From positions 55,288,677 through 55,352,676 of the forward strand of contig CM048839.1 of assembly GCA_026545765.1 (NCBI GenBank): a stretch of DNA of 64,000 bases, given 5' to 3'. This stretch comes from Plantago major. Taxonomy: Eukaryota; Streptophyta; Magnoliopsida; Lamiales; Plantaginaceae. The position numbers and the translations under genes are program-made. Shown piece after piece: positions 45,275 to 57,820 of this stretch (positions are counted from its first letter, which is position 1; each line of letters starts with the position of its first letter). A model generated the notes under the pieces. It saw only the letters and a program-made list of their open reading frames with translations, did not search any database and had not been told where the DNA came from.

Positions 45275-48214
45275 CTTGATAATCATTCTCGTCCATTTCT
45301 TCTTCATCTTCTGAAATCAAGTTGATCACATTTGGGAATGTAATCATTCTCCCATTCACTTCTTCTTGCTCAGCTGGGTAAGTAGTGAGCTTACTAGGCA
45401 ATGCAGGATGGGTTACCATCTGCTCTTGGGTTTGAGCATCCGCAGTTTTGAAATCTGCTAGAAGTTTTTGTGCTACTTCATGAGTGAAGTCTTCATGCAT
45501 CAGATTGGCAAAAGAATAAGACTCTATTGGGAACAATGCATGGATGTAGTCTTCCAGATTTAGGGCTATTGCTCTCTTTTCTGGGACGTCGATTACTCGT
45601 GCTATTTCAGAAAGGTCTTTTCCGAGTTTACGCCATTAATCAAGCACTTTAGATGTTTCTTGAGAGTGTGCTTCTGGAAAGCCTTGAGTAAATCAACTGG
45701 CACAAAACTTTGAGCCTGAAAGAAAGGGATCAAGTTAGTTTTGTTCAAACCACTTGAGTTGGTATCTGTGTGCAAAAGTAAGCTTTCTGAGCATACCTGT
45801 GTAGAAACACTAGGCTCATTTGCTTGGACTTCAGCTTGTTTGGGCACAGAGGCCTCAGATACCTTGTTGTGAGGAGAAGTCTGATCCTCAGCATCCTTTC
45901 TTTTTGATTGAACCTGAGAAATAGAATCAAATATGTTTAGAAACTTGTTATCAGAAAAGATAAGTGGAAAAATGCTTTCTGAGACTTCACTTACTTCCAA
46001 GTGAGGAAGCTCAGTGGCATCTTTCTCAGAAACCTTGGGGGTTTCTGGAACCTTTTCTTCAGATACTGCTTGTTCAGCAGTTTCAGTTTCTATTGGAGGA
46101 GTTTTCAAGAATTTTTCTCCTTCCAATTGTTCTTCCCGAGCTGTAAGAACAAACATAAGAGATTTAGTAGTGGGATTTCCAGAGCATTCTTGAAGAAGAT
46201 TATTACTGAGTGCTTACCTTCTCATCAGAAGGCTCAGTAAATGCTTCTTCAGAAAGCTTTTCAGCTTCTGGATTTTCTTGGTTTTGGAGTGTTGGTCCCT
46301 CCACCACTACTTCCTCAGTTAGAGCCTAAAGTAAGACAAAAAGAAATTTAGAACACAAGATATTAATTTTTCAAGTAAGCTATTTCTTATTCAGAGATAA
46401 CTTAGTCACGTAGAATGTGCTCTTCTTGTTGTTACGAGGTTGGAGAAACCTCTTCTTCATTCGGAAGGGTGATGATTAACTTCCCCCTGAAAGTTTGTCT
46501 CCAATATGGCCTGTAACAAAATGAAGCTTATGAGTAACAAGTTAACATTGAAATGTCGACAAGTTAGATATAAACTACTTTTGCTACCTGAAAAGAGTCA
46601 GGCTGATCATTGATCTTTTGGACTTGTGGTGAATCCACAGTCTCTCTGTGCTCATTGTTGTTCTCCTCTCAGAGTATCATTACGAGTCTCCATCTCGCTT
46701 GATCCCTTCTCGAGTTAAGCTCTCTCGAAGGTTGAGGAACCTGTCAAGAAACGGTTTTCTTCAGCAATATTGAGTGCTGGTATTGTGAATGTGGAAGCAA
46801 TGTCAGTATCTTCCATCATTCTATCTTCCTCACCCAGGCCTTCTTCTTCCTGCTGGGCAGAGGGGCTCTTATCTTTCTGAAGAGCTAAGTTTGATGCTCC
46901 TCCTTTGGTCTCAAGCTTATATCTTTTGAGCACTGTTGCGATTACTTCATCGTCCTCAGAATCACTGTTCTGTGTTGCCATCTATGATATTTCTATCATC
47001 TCGGAGAGTTCGAGCGATCTGTTTGATTCTTGGGGCTTTCTGGAACTGCCTTTCTGGGCGAACAACATCTTCTGAGACCTTGTCTCCAGAAGGTTGTGCC
47101 TCTTGAATGTTTATGGACTTGGAGGTCCTTTTGCCTTGAGCCCTTTTTCTTTTGGCAGCTGGAGGTTTAGCTTGAGCTTGCTCAGAAACCTCCTCACCTT
47201 GCTGTGTAGTTTCTTGACCTTTCGAGTACTTGCTCGTGACAATTCTCTCCTTTTCTTCAAAGGCGTGTACGAAAAGGGAGTTGGTGATGGATTTCTTGTT
47301 TCTCTAAGAGTAATCCCCATGGTTTCCAGAATGTAACATATCCTGAGACCAAAGTGCATATTGGCTTTTGGCTCAGCAAGGACATTGATGATTTTGGGCT
47401 CAAATTCCTCCATATGTCCAAGGAATTTGTTGAAGGCGTACTTCCCCCAATTGAAGTGGGTTTCCTGCCCTTCATTCTTCTGGTTCAAAAGATGCATCAT
47501 CCATCTCTCCATACTTATCTAGTCTACTCCACCTTTGTTGCCATCAAAGCAACGGACCAGGATGAGAGCCAAAGTACTCCAGTGTTTCTGAAGATGACTT
47601 GTTCTGATAGCTTTCAGAATAAAGTCTCCTGGGCAACCTTTTGCATTTTCCAACTGGATTGCCTCAAAAAGTTCTTTGACGCCTTGAATCATTGAGGCGT
47701 CCTTGATGTTGATATCTTCAATAGTTCCTCAATTTTTCAATCGGAACAATTTGCAAAGAGCCTTGCAGTCAAGAACAATTTCTTGTCCTTGGACTTCAGT
47801 CTGCATGTACTTTTCTTCTTTATCATTCACAACCTTTGTGAAGATTTTGGAGTTGTTGTAGAACTCCAGTACATCCAGTGTGGATAGGCCACTGGGTGCA
47901 GCAGATAAAAACCTGTAGATATGGGAATTCTTCAACATCCCCAATATCAGTTTCCTTTCTGGTTTTGAAGGTATAACTGCTGGTACATATTTCTTCACTA
48001 AGAATGCTCCCCAATTCATTTTATGACTAGGGTTCCAGTCCGAAGGGGTGAATTCTCCCAGAAGGCGTTTATTCAACACCTTAAGTTCTTTTCCTCCTTG
48101 CTTTTCAGCAGGAGTAGATGATCCGGCCTTAGGGTTCTTGGTGGTCATCTTCTTGGGTGCCATCTCTTTATATAAAGTTTTGAATAAGTGGTTTTGCAGA
48201 AGGATTTTGCACAA
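45275..48214 (-). mobile_element. Outer Sirevirus, env-like third region, proximal part (fossil)
   Basis: Frames at about 47729-48214 (MAPKKMTTKNPKAG start, GEFTPSDWNPSHKMNWGAFL), 47111-47512 and 45602-46981, separated by decayed sequence. The stretch near 47750-48160 resembles the putative plant transposon protein region of the inner element. The inner Sirevirus interrupts it at 45274. Strongly broken. Confidence 0.6.
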
Positions 48215-49079
48215 GTAATTGAGATTAGTTTATCTTTTCAGAAGACTAAGCACAAAAAGTTGAGTTTGCAGAAGGAGGTTTGCAGAAATCTTGAGAGATT
48301 TTGCTATTTTGATGCAAGTTTGAAATTTCGGATTTGGTAAAAGTGTTTGTCTTTTGCCCAATTCCTATATATATAGCAGATAAAACATACATAGATACAA
48401 CATACATATAGCTGAATATGAATGCGTGTCTTTGCATCTGCATAGGCGTGGTACGTCCTTTGTACTTCATTAAATGCTTAGTGTGCCATGTCTGAATTTC
48501 TAAACAGCATTACTTGCTTTGTTTTAATCTCAACCGTTGAGATCAAACGTTTATACATCAAGGGCTTATATTGAATATCTTGTAATGATATCAATCAACA
48601 AATGGTAATGTGCCGACTTGATGGATTTTTAATATGCTACATTCATTGTGTCACTAAGTAAAGAGTGAGAACACTTTGATCGTTTGAGCTTATCATTCTG
48701 AATGTCAAGTCCTTATCTATATATTGTTTATCATGAAAATGGTAAAAATACAAGACATTGGACATGTTTGACTTTCAGAACTTATACCTTTTGGGCTTTG
48801 TGTGTCTTTTCTCTTTATGACTAAATAGTTTCCTGAATTCAAGAATCAGAAACTTCAGTTGTTTGAATGTATTTGACCCACTCTTAGTAAGTAAGTTCTA
48901 GTCTTATTTACTCATTGAGTGTGTACCAACCTTTGCCTTTCTGGATACCCGTTCCAGAAATGTTTTGCCTTTCTGAGTGTTGCTACTCAGAAACCTTTGC
49001 AACACTTCTTAACAACTTGGCTTTCTGAGAGCATGTTCTCAGAGGCCTGCTTCTTTTCTACCTTGCTTACTCAAACTTT

Positions 49080-52000
49080 AGAGATTCAGGACATTTTTCA
49101 GTCCTTAGGCAACTCCATCAATCCAAGATTATGTCTTAAGGTCAAGAACCGGCTTTCTTGTAGGGGCTTGGTGAAGATATCTGCAAGTTGGTCTTCTGTG
49201 CCAATCTTAAGTATCTCTATATTGCCTTTTTCAACATGGTCTCTGATGAAGTGGTGTCTAACATCAATGTGCTTTGTTCTGGCATGGAACTTGGGATTCT
49301 GTGTGATTGCAATAGCACTTGTGTTGTCACAGAAAATAGGAGTTTTCTCTTCATTGAGTCCATAGTCTCTGAGTTGTTGTTGAATCCACAGAATTTGTGT
49401 TGCACAACCAAAGACAATATATTCACCTCTGTGGTAGAAGTTGCAATTGAGTTTTCTTCTTGCTAAACCATGAGATAAGTCTTGTTCCTAAACCCACAAG
49501 TTCACGAGGTACTTTTCCTATCAAGCATTGATCCAAAGATAGTCGACATCGAGTAACTTGACCAAACTCAATCCACCTTCTTTAGGATACCACAAACCTA
49601 CATTTACTGTACCTTTCACATACCTTAATACTTTCATAGCAATGTTGTAGTGTGATTGCATTGGATTTGTTTGAAATCTAGCACACACTCCAACTGCATA
49701 TTGAATATCTGGTCTGCTTGCAGTAAGGTAGAGTAGTGAACCTATTAATTTCCTATACTTGTGTTCTTCAACACTCTTACTGATTCAGTATAAGTCATTT
49801 TGGTTCCTATGCTCATAGGTATCTTAGCATTCTTTTCAGAGGGCTTAAGATTGAACTTTGTGAGCATGTCTTTTGCATACTTTGTTTGACTAATGAATAT
49901 TCCATCATTGAGTTGCTTGACTTGCAATCCTAGGAAATAGTTCAATTCTCCCATCATGCTCATCTCAAACTTATTTTTCATGAGATTTGCAAAGTCATCA
50001 CAAAGTTGCTTGTCCTTAGATCCAAATATAATGTCATCAACATATACTTGAACTAAGAGCAGTTTTCCATCATGATTTAAGGTAAATAAAGTTTTATCAA
50101 CTTCATCTTTCTTGAAACCACTTTCCAGAAGGTATTTGGCCAAAGTATCATACCATGCTCTTGGAGCCTGTTTCAGTCCATATAGAGCTTTCTGTAGTTT
50201 ATAGAACATTCTACTTTCTGAGGAAATTTCAAAACCAGGTGGTTGTTCAACATAGACTTCCTCAGCAAGTTCACCATTCAAGAATGCACTCTTGACATCC
50301 ATCTGATAAACTTTAAAGTCTTTATGAGCTGCAAAGGCCAGAAAGAGTCTTATTGCATCCAATCTGGCAACTGGTGCATATGACTCATCAAAATCTAAAC
50401 CTTCAGTCTGGGTGAATCCCTTGGCAACCAACCTTGCTTTGTTTCTGGTTATTTCACCAGATTCATTCATCTTGTTTCTGAAAACCCACTTGGTTCCAAT
50501 AACAGATATTCCTTCTACAAATGGAACTAGTTTCCAGACTTTGTTTCTTTCAAACTGATCCAACTCTTCTTGCATTGCAGAGATCCAGTCTTGGTCTCTT
50601 AATGCTTCTTCAATAGTTTTAGGTTCAATGTTTGAGATGAAACATCCAAAGAGAGAATTAGCATTTTCGGCTATTGCTCTCCTAGTCCTAACACCTTGAT
50701 TGATTGGTCCAATCACATCCTTTGCAGGATGATCCTTGATCCATCTCATCATGGGTTTGGGGCTAGTAGGGTCAACATCTATGTGATCTGAATGTGAATC
50801 ACTATGATTATGACTTGATACTTCTTCAGTATCTATGACATTTTGTACCACAGGAGGGCGTTGAATGTCTGACACTTGCTCAGTGTGAGGGTTTTCTGGG
50901 AAATGCCTGTCAGAGAGGTCATTTCCAGAATTAGCTCTTTGATGAACATCTTTAGTTTCCATTTCTGGAATTTTCATAGGAAATTCTTCATCATGTCTGA
51001 GAATCATCTGGTTGTTACTAGGCATTTCATGCTTTTCTTCGTCAGAGACATCCTCTCTTTCCATAATGATGTTTTTCCTTTCTGAGGGTTCTTCTTCAGA
51101 ATCCTTTAACATTAGTTCCTTGAACCTTTCTGAGAGTTCATCATCAAGGGGTGATTTCTTGCTTTCTTCATAGAATACAACATGAACTGATTCTTCAATC
51201 TTCTTTGTTCTTTTGTTGTAAACTCTGTAAGCTTTGCTATTCATAGAATAACTAAGAAATACTCCTTCATCTGCCTTTGGTTGAAATGTTCTTAGATACT
51301 CTTTTCCATTGTTAAGAACAAAACATCTACAACCAAACACTTTCAGATGTTTAATATTAGGGGGTCTACCAACCAAGAGCTCATAAGGGGTCTTGTCATG
51401 GTGTTTGTTTATCAAACATCATTACGAGTGTAGCATGTTGTGTTTACGCTTCAACCCAATAAACTTCACTTATTTCAAAGGTCACCAAAGATTGTCCTTG
51501 CTGCTTCTTTAAGGGTTCTATTTTTCCTTTCTGCAACACCATTTTGTTGTGGTGTTCTTACAGAGGAAAGTTGATGTTGTATACCTTTGCTGGTACAAAA
51601 CTCATTTATGTACTGGTTGACAAATTCAGTACCATGGTGCATTACATTGCAGATACCTTGTCATTTTTCATGACTTCAAGCTTATTTAGCAAGTTGGTAT
51701 CTCCACCCTAGCATCAGATTTATGCTTCAGAAAGACAACCCAAGTGAATCTTTAGAAGTCATCTACAACAACAAGACCATACTTCTTTCCTGCATAACTA
51801 GTTACAGATGATTCAAAAAGATCTATGTGTAATAGTTGCAGTGGTCTAACACTAGAGTGTCTGATTTTGGACTTGAAAGAGATCTTAGATTGTTTCCCCA
51901 TCTGACAGGCAGAACAGATACCATCCTTTCTGAAAGATGTTTTGGGAAGGCCAACTACTAACTCTTTCTTGGCAAGTTTGTTCAGAGTTTTGAAATTCAA

Positions 52001-52431
52001 GTGACTCATTCTTTTGTGCCATAACCAGTGCTCTTATGTGACTGATTGACTCACCATGAGACATTCTTGATTGTGGCGATGCCCAATCGGCAACATAAAG
52101 ATCGCCTTTCCTAGCAACAACCAAGGCATGCTTTGACTCATGTCAATAAGTTTGCAATATTTTGCTTTAAATTTCACAAGAATCCATTGTTCGCAAACCG
52201 CTCATGCTAAATAGATTGTATTTCAAACCCTTAACATGTAATACGTCGAATTGTTAAGGATCCCAATTTGACGCGTTGCCGAATCGAGAGGGATTTAATT
52301 CTCCTCCAAAGAAATCGATGTCCGTCCATGTTGCAAGCTTTGTAGTTGACGATTTGCTTTGTCTCTGTCATGTGCTTTCCGCTTGCACTATCAAATAGCC
52401 ATTGAGCCTTAGTCCAAGAGGCGTTACGCAA
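49080..52431 (-). mobile_element. Outer Sirevirus, pol region (fossil)
   Basis: Order on the minus strand: a protease start (WLFDSASGKHMT, about 52400), GAG-pre-integrase and integrase (52009-51420), integrase C-terminal region ([11 protein letters not shown]), reverse transcriptase ([50 protein letters not shown]) and RNase H decaying towards 49080. Ty1/Copia, Sirevirus lineage. Broken many times. 48215-49079 is spacer between pol and the third region, AT-rich, no gene. Confidence 0.93.
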
Positions 52432-52443
52432 CAGAAGCAGGAG

Positions 52444-55000
52444 TTAGGTTCTTGCCTCGGAGATAGAACCACTTAGACTAAACATTCTTCCAAAGAGGAA
52501 TCCACATTTTAGTGAATTTCTTGGGAGTTTGTTTTTGTCTAACTTTATCGAAGGAAACAATAGAATCGATTTTGATCTCAATCTTCCTTCTTGAGGTGTT
52601 TCTAGGTGTTCCTTTTGGTGCTTTACGGACCACAGGTTTACGGGATTGCTTTTCAACAAACTTAGCCTTTCCGCCGTGTTCCTTCTAGCTTTGGCATTCA
52701 GTTTTCGATGGTTTGAGATTTCTTCCATACATTTATTGCTACGTGCAATATCAGCCTTGCGCCATTGTTCTTGTCCTTCCTTATATTGTTGTAAAAGGAC
52801 TTTTCCAATAGCACGATAGCCAATGCCATTTCTAACACCTTTGGCTTTCTGAATGCGGTCTTCAGAAGCCTTCCTAGTTTCTGTACCGTCTTTATTTTCA
52901 TAAAATGGTACAGTAGAGAATTTGCCTATTCCAGCAATTTTTTCTTTCCTAGTAATATGGCAATGTGGATGGCTACATGTCTGAGGGTCGTATTCCTTTT
53001 CAGAAGCTTCACCCACAAGTTTCTTGTGAACTTGTTGTTCTTTCAAAGGTTGGGTTGCTACTCCTTTTCCTTTGTCAACTACCTTAGCTTTCTGACCAAT
53101 GCTATAGGTGGTTGAAGAACCATTCTGTTGACTTTTTACAAAGGTCAACCTTTCATCACTCTTCTTCAGAGGAGAAGAATTACTCGATTGTTCATCAAGT
53201 CCAAGTCCACCTTTCTCAGAGGGATCACTCAGATATGATTGAACATTAGTGAGAGTGTCACTAGCCTTCGCATAAGATTGGAAGGATAGCTCTTTCTTTC
53301 GAAGTTCCTCATCTCAGAAAGCAGCTTTATCATTTTCTTATTAAGTTCATTCAAGGCTAGTTTGTGAAAATTTTCATTTTCAGATATCTGATTTTTCAGA
53401 AGGGCTATTTCAGCGCTCTTGTTCTCAGATACCCTGGTTAGCTCAGAAACCTCTTTTTCAAGAGTTTCTTTGCTTTCCTCTAGAATTCTGGTTTTGGATT
53501 GTGCTTCCAGAAATTCTTTCTCATAGCGATCCAATTCACTCCTGATTAACTCCAGATCCTCAATTCCATCATCACTCTCATAGTACAGAAATTGTGAAAT
53601 GTTTGTTACCTCATCAGCCATAAGACACATTTCAATGTTGGAGATGTCCGACCAAGAATCTCAAAGAACTCCACACATTTCATTCTTCTTAAGGCGAAGT
53701 CGATTACGTGGTGATTCCACAATTACGGTGATGGTAGGTTTGAGTTATCTGAATCTCCGTCTTGAATCTGTCTCAATATCTAGAGCATCAAGTTGATTTG
53801 AATCTTCTTCCTTTCTTGACCAAGAAGGCCCTTTGATTTCTTTTGTAATGTCTGTTGGCCTTCGTGTCACATGTCGTGAGCTTGTTTAAAGCAGGGCAAT
53901 CTCTCTTGAAGTGACCAGGCTTTTGACAATAGAAGCAGATATCATTTCCTATCTCTCGATTCAAGATTAACACCTTTCGAATGGGGTCTTCAGAGAGTTA
54001 TTTAGTTGAATGTTCTTGTCTTGATGATAGTTTGGGCTAAGATGCTTTTTCGACTTTTCTTTAGCTTTTCTTCTCTCAATCTCTTGACTCGAGAAATTTA
54101 TTCATGTCTTCTTTCGCAAGAGCATTTTCTTGAATCGTCTTTGGTATCTTTCTTTTCGAAGTACCTTGAGAGACTAGAGCAACACTTTGCAACTTCTCAA
54201 ATTGCTTGTTCTCTCTAAGTTGTCTCATAATCTACTGAGCAAGATGAGAGAAGAGCTCTCTTGGAGTAATATTTGGCATTCCTTGGTTGAAATAAAAGAA
54301 TTTAGTGTGTTCCGGTTGTGATTGAGACTTGACAATAGTCTTAATCTTTTCATTTGGGAGTATCATTGCTTTCACCAAGTGCAGCCATATCACTCATAAG
54401 AGTAGTAAACACGAAATCAAGTTCTTCCGGAGTTTGGTGGGACCTTGCTTGAAGTTTTGGAACTTCAATTTAAGAACTTCGAACTTGTTTTCTTTGGTTT
54501 TCTCGTTCGCATGATTTCTTCAATCAATTGCGAGCAACTTTCGCCGTTTAGCACCCTACGTTTACCTGTATGTGCTCAGTGTCGATCGATGATTATATTA
54601 CGAGCTTGACCATCCAATCTGTCTCTTGGCATCTTCGGATGTCCGAGCTCTCTCGCTTGTCTTCATACATAATGCTTCCAGAGCAACACGACCACTATCA
54701 CTAGCAATGCATCCTCGCTTTCATCTTCCTTATGCGAGGCTTTTCTTCCATCGACACCTCGAACTTGTTTGAGTTGTCTGATTTTAATAGGTCCTTCATT
54801 GATGACATAGATCATCTCATCACTAATGGCCTCCAGATGGAGCATCATGTTGTTCTTCCATTTCTCGTAGTTTTCTGGCTTCAGAACGGGTGCATCACTT
54901 AGAGACATTCCTGCGCACTTAACACACAAATTATATAGTCCTCAGAAAGGGACAAAGTTTCTTCACCTATCTGGGGATCTAGGTTTAGTGCAGAAGGCTT
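52444..55000 (-). mobile_element. Outer Sirevirus, gag region (fossil)
   Basis: Start near 54910 (SDAPVLKPENYEKWKNNMML), a CCHC zinc knuckle at about 53890-53940 (CFYCQKPGHFKRDC), a coiled-coil stretch at 53229-53630, and a basic tail to 52444. Gag by position and motifs. Broken into several pieces. Confidence 0.85.
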
Positions 55001-55025
55001 GGGAACCTCCCGCTCTGATACCACT

Positions 55026-56446
55026 TGTTGGTCCAGATAACGGCAAAGCAAAAGACTAGAGGGGGGGGGTGAATAGTCTTTTAAACTTTTGTCGATAAAC
55101 ACAGCTTTTCAGAAACCGGGGGGTTTCTGATACTTAAATTCAGAGCGCGGAAGACTTTAAGATAGGTAAGTGCAGAAACAATAAGAAAGTGTGTGTGTGC
55201 TTTGCTGAAAGATAAATACAGAAAGGTAAATAACACAGCAAGTATAGTGGTATCTGGAGGTGGCGTAATCCTCCAACTAATCCACTTCGGTCTTTCTGAG
55301 ACCTAGAATTCACTAGAACAGATAATTGAGTTCACCTTACAATAATCCTATTCTAAGATTCCTAAACAAATGGTTCCCAACCAAATGTTCCCCCTGAGTT
55401 ATTCCCCAGCTCCTAGAGCTAAGTACTTCATCTACTCAGATAACCTTGGAGTTATTCCATGATTTCCCAAATCAAGTACTTCCTCTACTCCACGCCTTGA
55501 TGGTGTTGGTTATAAGGTTTGTCAGAGAGGCTTCTTGTATAACTTTTCAGTTATGTTTCCAGAGAGCCTAATAGAACAAGACTACTTAATACACTTGTTC
55601 AGTGTATGGCAATCGCTTTTCTTGACCAAGTAATTGATGTCCGCTTACGGAGAATGAGCTTGAAAGGTTATCCGATAGTTCAACTCTTTCACGAATAACA
55701 ATCTCTTGTTAAAGTTCAGACAACTTAGAACTACTAGTGATTCTTCAAAATGTAAAGCTTTGAGAAAGGGTAGTAGAGTGCTTGAGAGAATACTTTGCTA
55801 GATTGTAAGTTTGCAAGTTAGATCGTTCTTTGGTCGTTGTATTTCAAAGATCTAAGTGTGATATTTATAGATGAATTAGAGAGTCGTTGGGATGTTATCC
55901 GTTAGACACAATTCAAATTCAGTCTATACTTATCTTGAAATGAGTACTCAGAAGTCCTTGTCTCATATCTCAGAGAGGACTGTGCTTTAGCGGATTTTCT
56001 GCCGATGCAATTAATGCACATGTACTATTTCTTGTCCTGTAGTCTTCAACGGATACATTAGCCTTTCTGATGGCTTGCATGCTCCATACTCATGATGTCA
56101 TATGTCCCAAAATCATGTTTCAAAAGTAACTAAATGCACTTAAGAAAGGATTAAGGACATAGTCTTTCCGAGTGAGACTAAACCTTGGTGTCTTCATAAA
56201 TCTTGTGCAATCTCCGGTCTTGTAATCTTCAGAAAAGCTCCATTGCTAAGATTGATCTTCATGGTCTTCTTGGAAATAAAAATTACATTCAGAGACCTAT
56301 AATCCTAATACAAGATTTACTAGACTAATCATACTCAGTGATTTCCTCTTTTACAATGTTCAAGTGAACTAAGAGTACTTAATCACCTTTCTGGAAAAAT
56401 AAGAACATGTGATGAATGATCAAAATACTAACAGATATTCCTAACA
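55026..56446 (-). repeat. Outer Sirevirus, right LTR (5' LTR)
   Basis: A 1421-bp copy of 30340-31764. The primer-binding site TGGTATCAGAGC lies just inside it. Confidence 0.93.
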
Positions 56447-57166
56447 CACATATTTAATATGCTAGAATATTTTTTCAAAAAATGATGAAGAAAAAACGTT
56501 CTTGAACCGACAACTCTAAATTATCATCGTAATTCTCGTAAGCAACGCTAACCAATTTTTTTAATTATTAGTATTGTTTTGTTTAATCATTCTTATAAAA
56601 AAGTTGGTTATACTATTAAACAAACAAAATTAATTTTGATGTAAATACATAAGATACGCCAAAAATCAAAAGTATAAAAGGTCTAATGAGTAAATGAGTA
56701 GAAAAAAGAAATAAATATTACAGTGGTACAAAATGAAAAGAAATGGTGCAAAACTAGAAAACCATTGGGGAAAAGAAAAAGGAAGAAACCAGAAAACGGA
56801 AAAAATGAAAAAGAAAGAGTGCAAAACTAGAAAAATATAAAAGAAGAAATGGAAGGTGGAAATTAGGAAGGAAAAAAAAAGTGCATTGATGTGAATCGAT
56901 TGGTGTTCTTGGATTGGGATGACATATTTAGTAATTGATGGAAAGTTTGTATAAAATTAGACATTTCACGAGAAAAAAGATAATCCAAAAGTAAATACCT
57001 CCTCATAGAAGGTATTTAAAATTGGATTATTCATGTACAAATTTGAAAAGAATTTGGAGAATTGGATTATTCCAAATAATCCATTTTTTCGGGCCGACAA
57101 AAAGGCAACTAAACTGGATTATTGAGGGTATTCGGACAAAAACCCCTCAAACCAAACGGGTACTTA

Positions 57167-57820
57167 AGAACTCTACTTATACTAAAATCTGGACCGGATC
57201 GGACCGGACCAAAAGGACTTCTGGGTTATATATATGTACTCAATTGAGAATGATGGATGCTCACGGAGTCAATATTTCAACACAATAACCTTGATCCATA
57301 AAGGACTTGTGGGTCACATGTACTCAATTATAGTAATAATAATGGCCACTAATACTCATATAATAGTCCATTTGACCATATTAAGACACGGGTCGAATTT
57401 GCTGGTTTCCTCTTCCCTATCGTGACGTCTTGACTACCCCTCTGCATTGTACTATCAGATTATCGTATGTATTAAATGTTGTCAGACAAACACATTAAAG
57501 CACTGTAGGAAATACAGTTTTAAGTGTAGAAAAAACCGAATTTGCTAAAGTTTTAAGATGCTAAACTACTGCAACTACATGGTCTACTCTAAATAATTAC
57601 TTGCAACACATGGCTTTATATGAAATTCTTGTGTGTTTATTGTGAAGCAGCACAGCAAGTTTTACATGTAGCTACTGCAACTGCATGGTCTACTCATAAA
57701 TAGTGGTTTGAGCCGTCATTATCCGTCCGAACCCTTTGAGCCTCCCTCACCATTTTGGCGGTCAAATAGGTCGTATTGCCCGACCCAGCCAGGGTTCTAA
57801 AACATAGTAGTCAGCTCACC
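57167..57820. other. Gene-free sequence downstream of CslG
   Basis: Two small imperfect direct repeats: AAAGGACTT...TGTACTCAATT at about 57208 and 57302, and CTACTGCAACT.CATGGTCTACTC at about 57566 and 57671. It presumably includes the 3' UTR of the CslG-like gene at its right edge. No gene seen. Confidence 0.5.

Larger units (their letters stand above)
30340..56446 (-). mobile_element. Outer Copia element, Sirevirus type (fossil)
   Basis: Starts TGTTGGTCC and ends CCTAACA, flanked by the 5-bp target duplication CACAT (30335-30339 and 56447-56451). Orientation is minus: a Met-initiator tRNA-type primer-binding site (TGGTATCAGAGC) lies next to the right LTR at about 55011-55024, and a polypurine tract (AAAAAGGGGAAAATT on the minus strand) lies next to the left LTR at 31765-31780. 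Parts in order: gag, pol (protease, integrase, reverse transcriptase, RNase H), and a third env-like region. Net length without the inner element is about 15.3 kb. Clearly broken, with well over ten interruptions. The two LTRs look about 95% identical by eye, so it is the older of the nested pair. Confidence 0.93.
29447..57163. mobile_element. Harbinger-like element split by the Sirevirus nest
   Basis: The left end GTGCCCGTTTGGTTTGA (29447) and the right end CCAAACGGGTAC (to 57163) are inverted repeats of each other, and TTA flanks both (29444-29446 and 57164-57166). Both arms also share ACTGGATTATT inside. Removing the Copia insertion and its target duplicate leaves about 1.6 kb. The termini and 3-bp TTA duplication fit the PIF/Harbinger superfamily (Tourist-like). 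No transposase remains in the visible arms (29447-30339 and 56452-57163). It was present before the outer Sirevirus landed. Confidence 0.75.

Noticed and set aside
48919-49466. Plus-strand open frames at 48919-49466
   Set aside because: Antisense shadow of the outer Sirevirus RNase H and spacer region.
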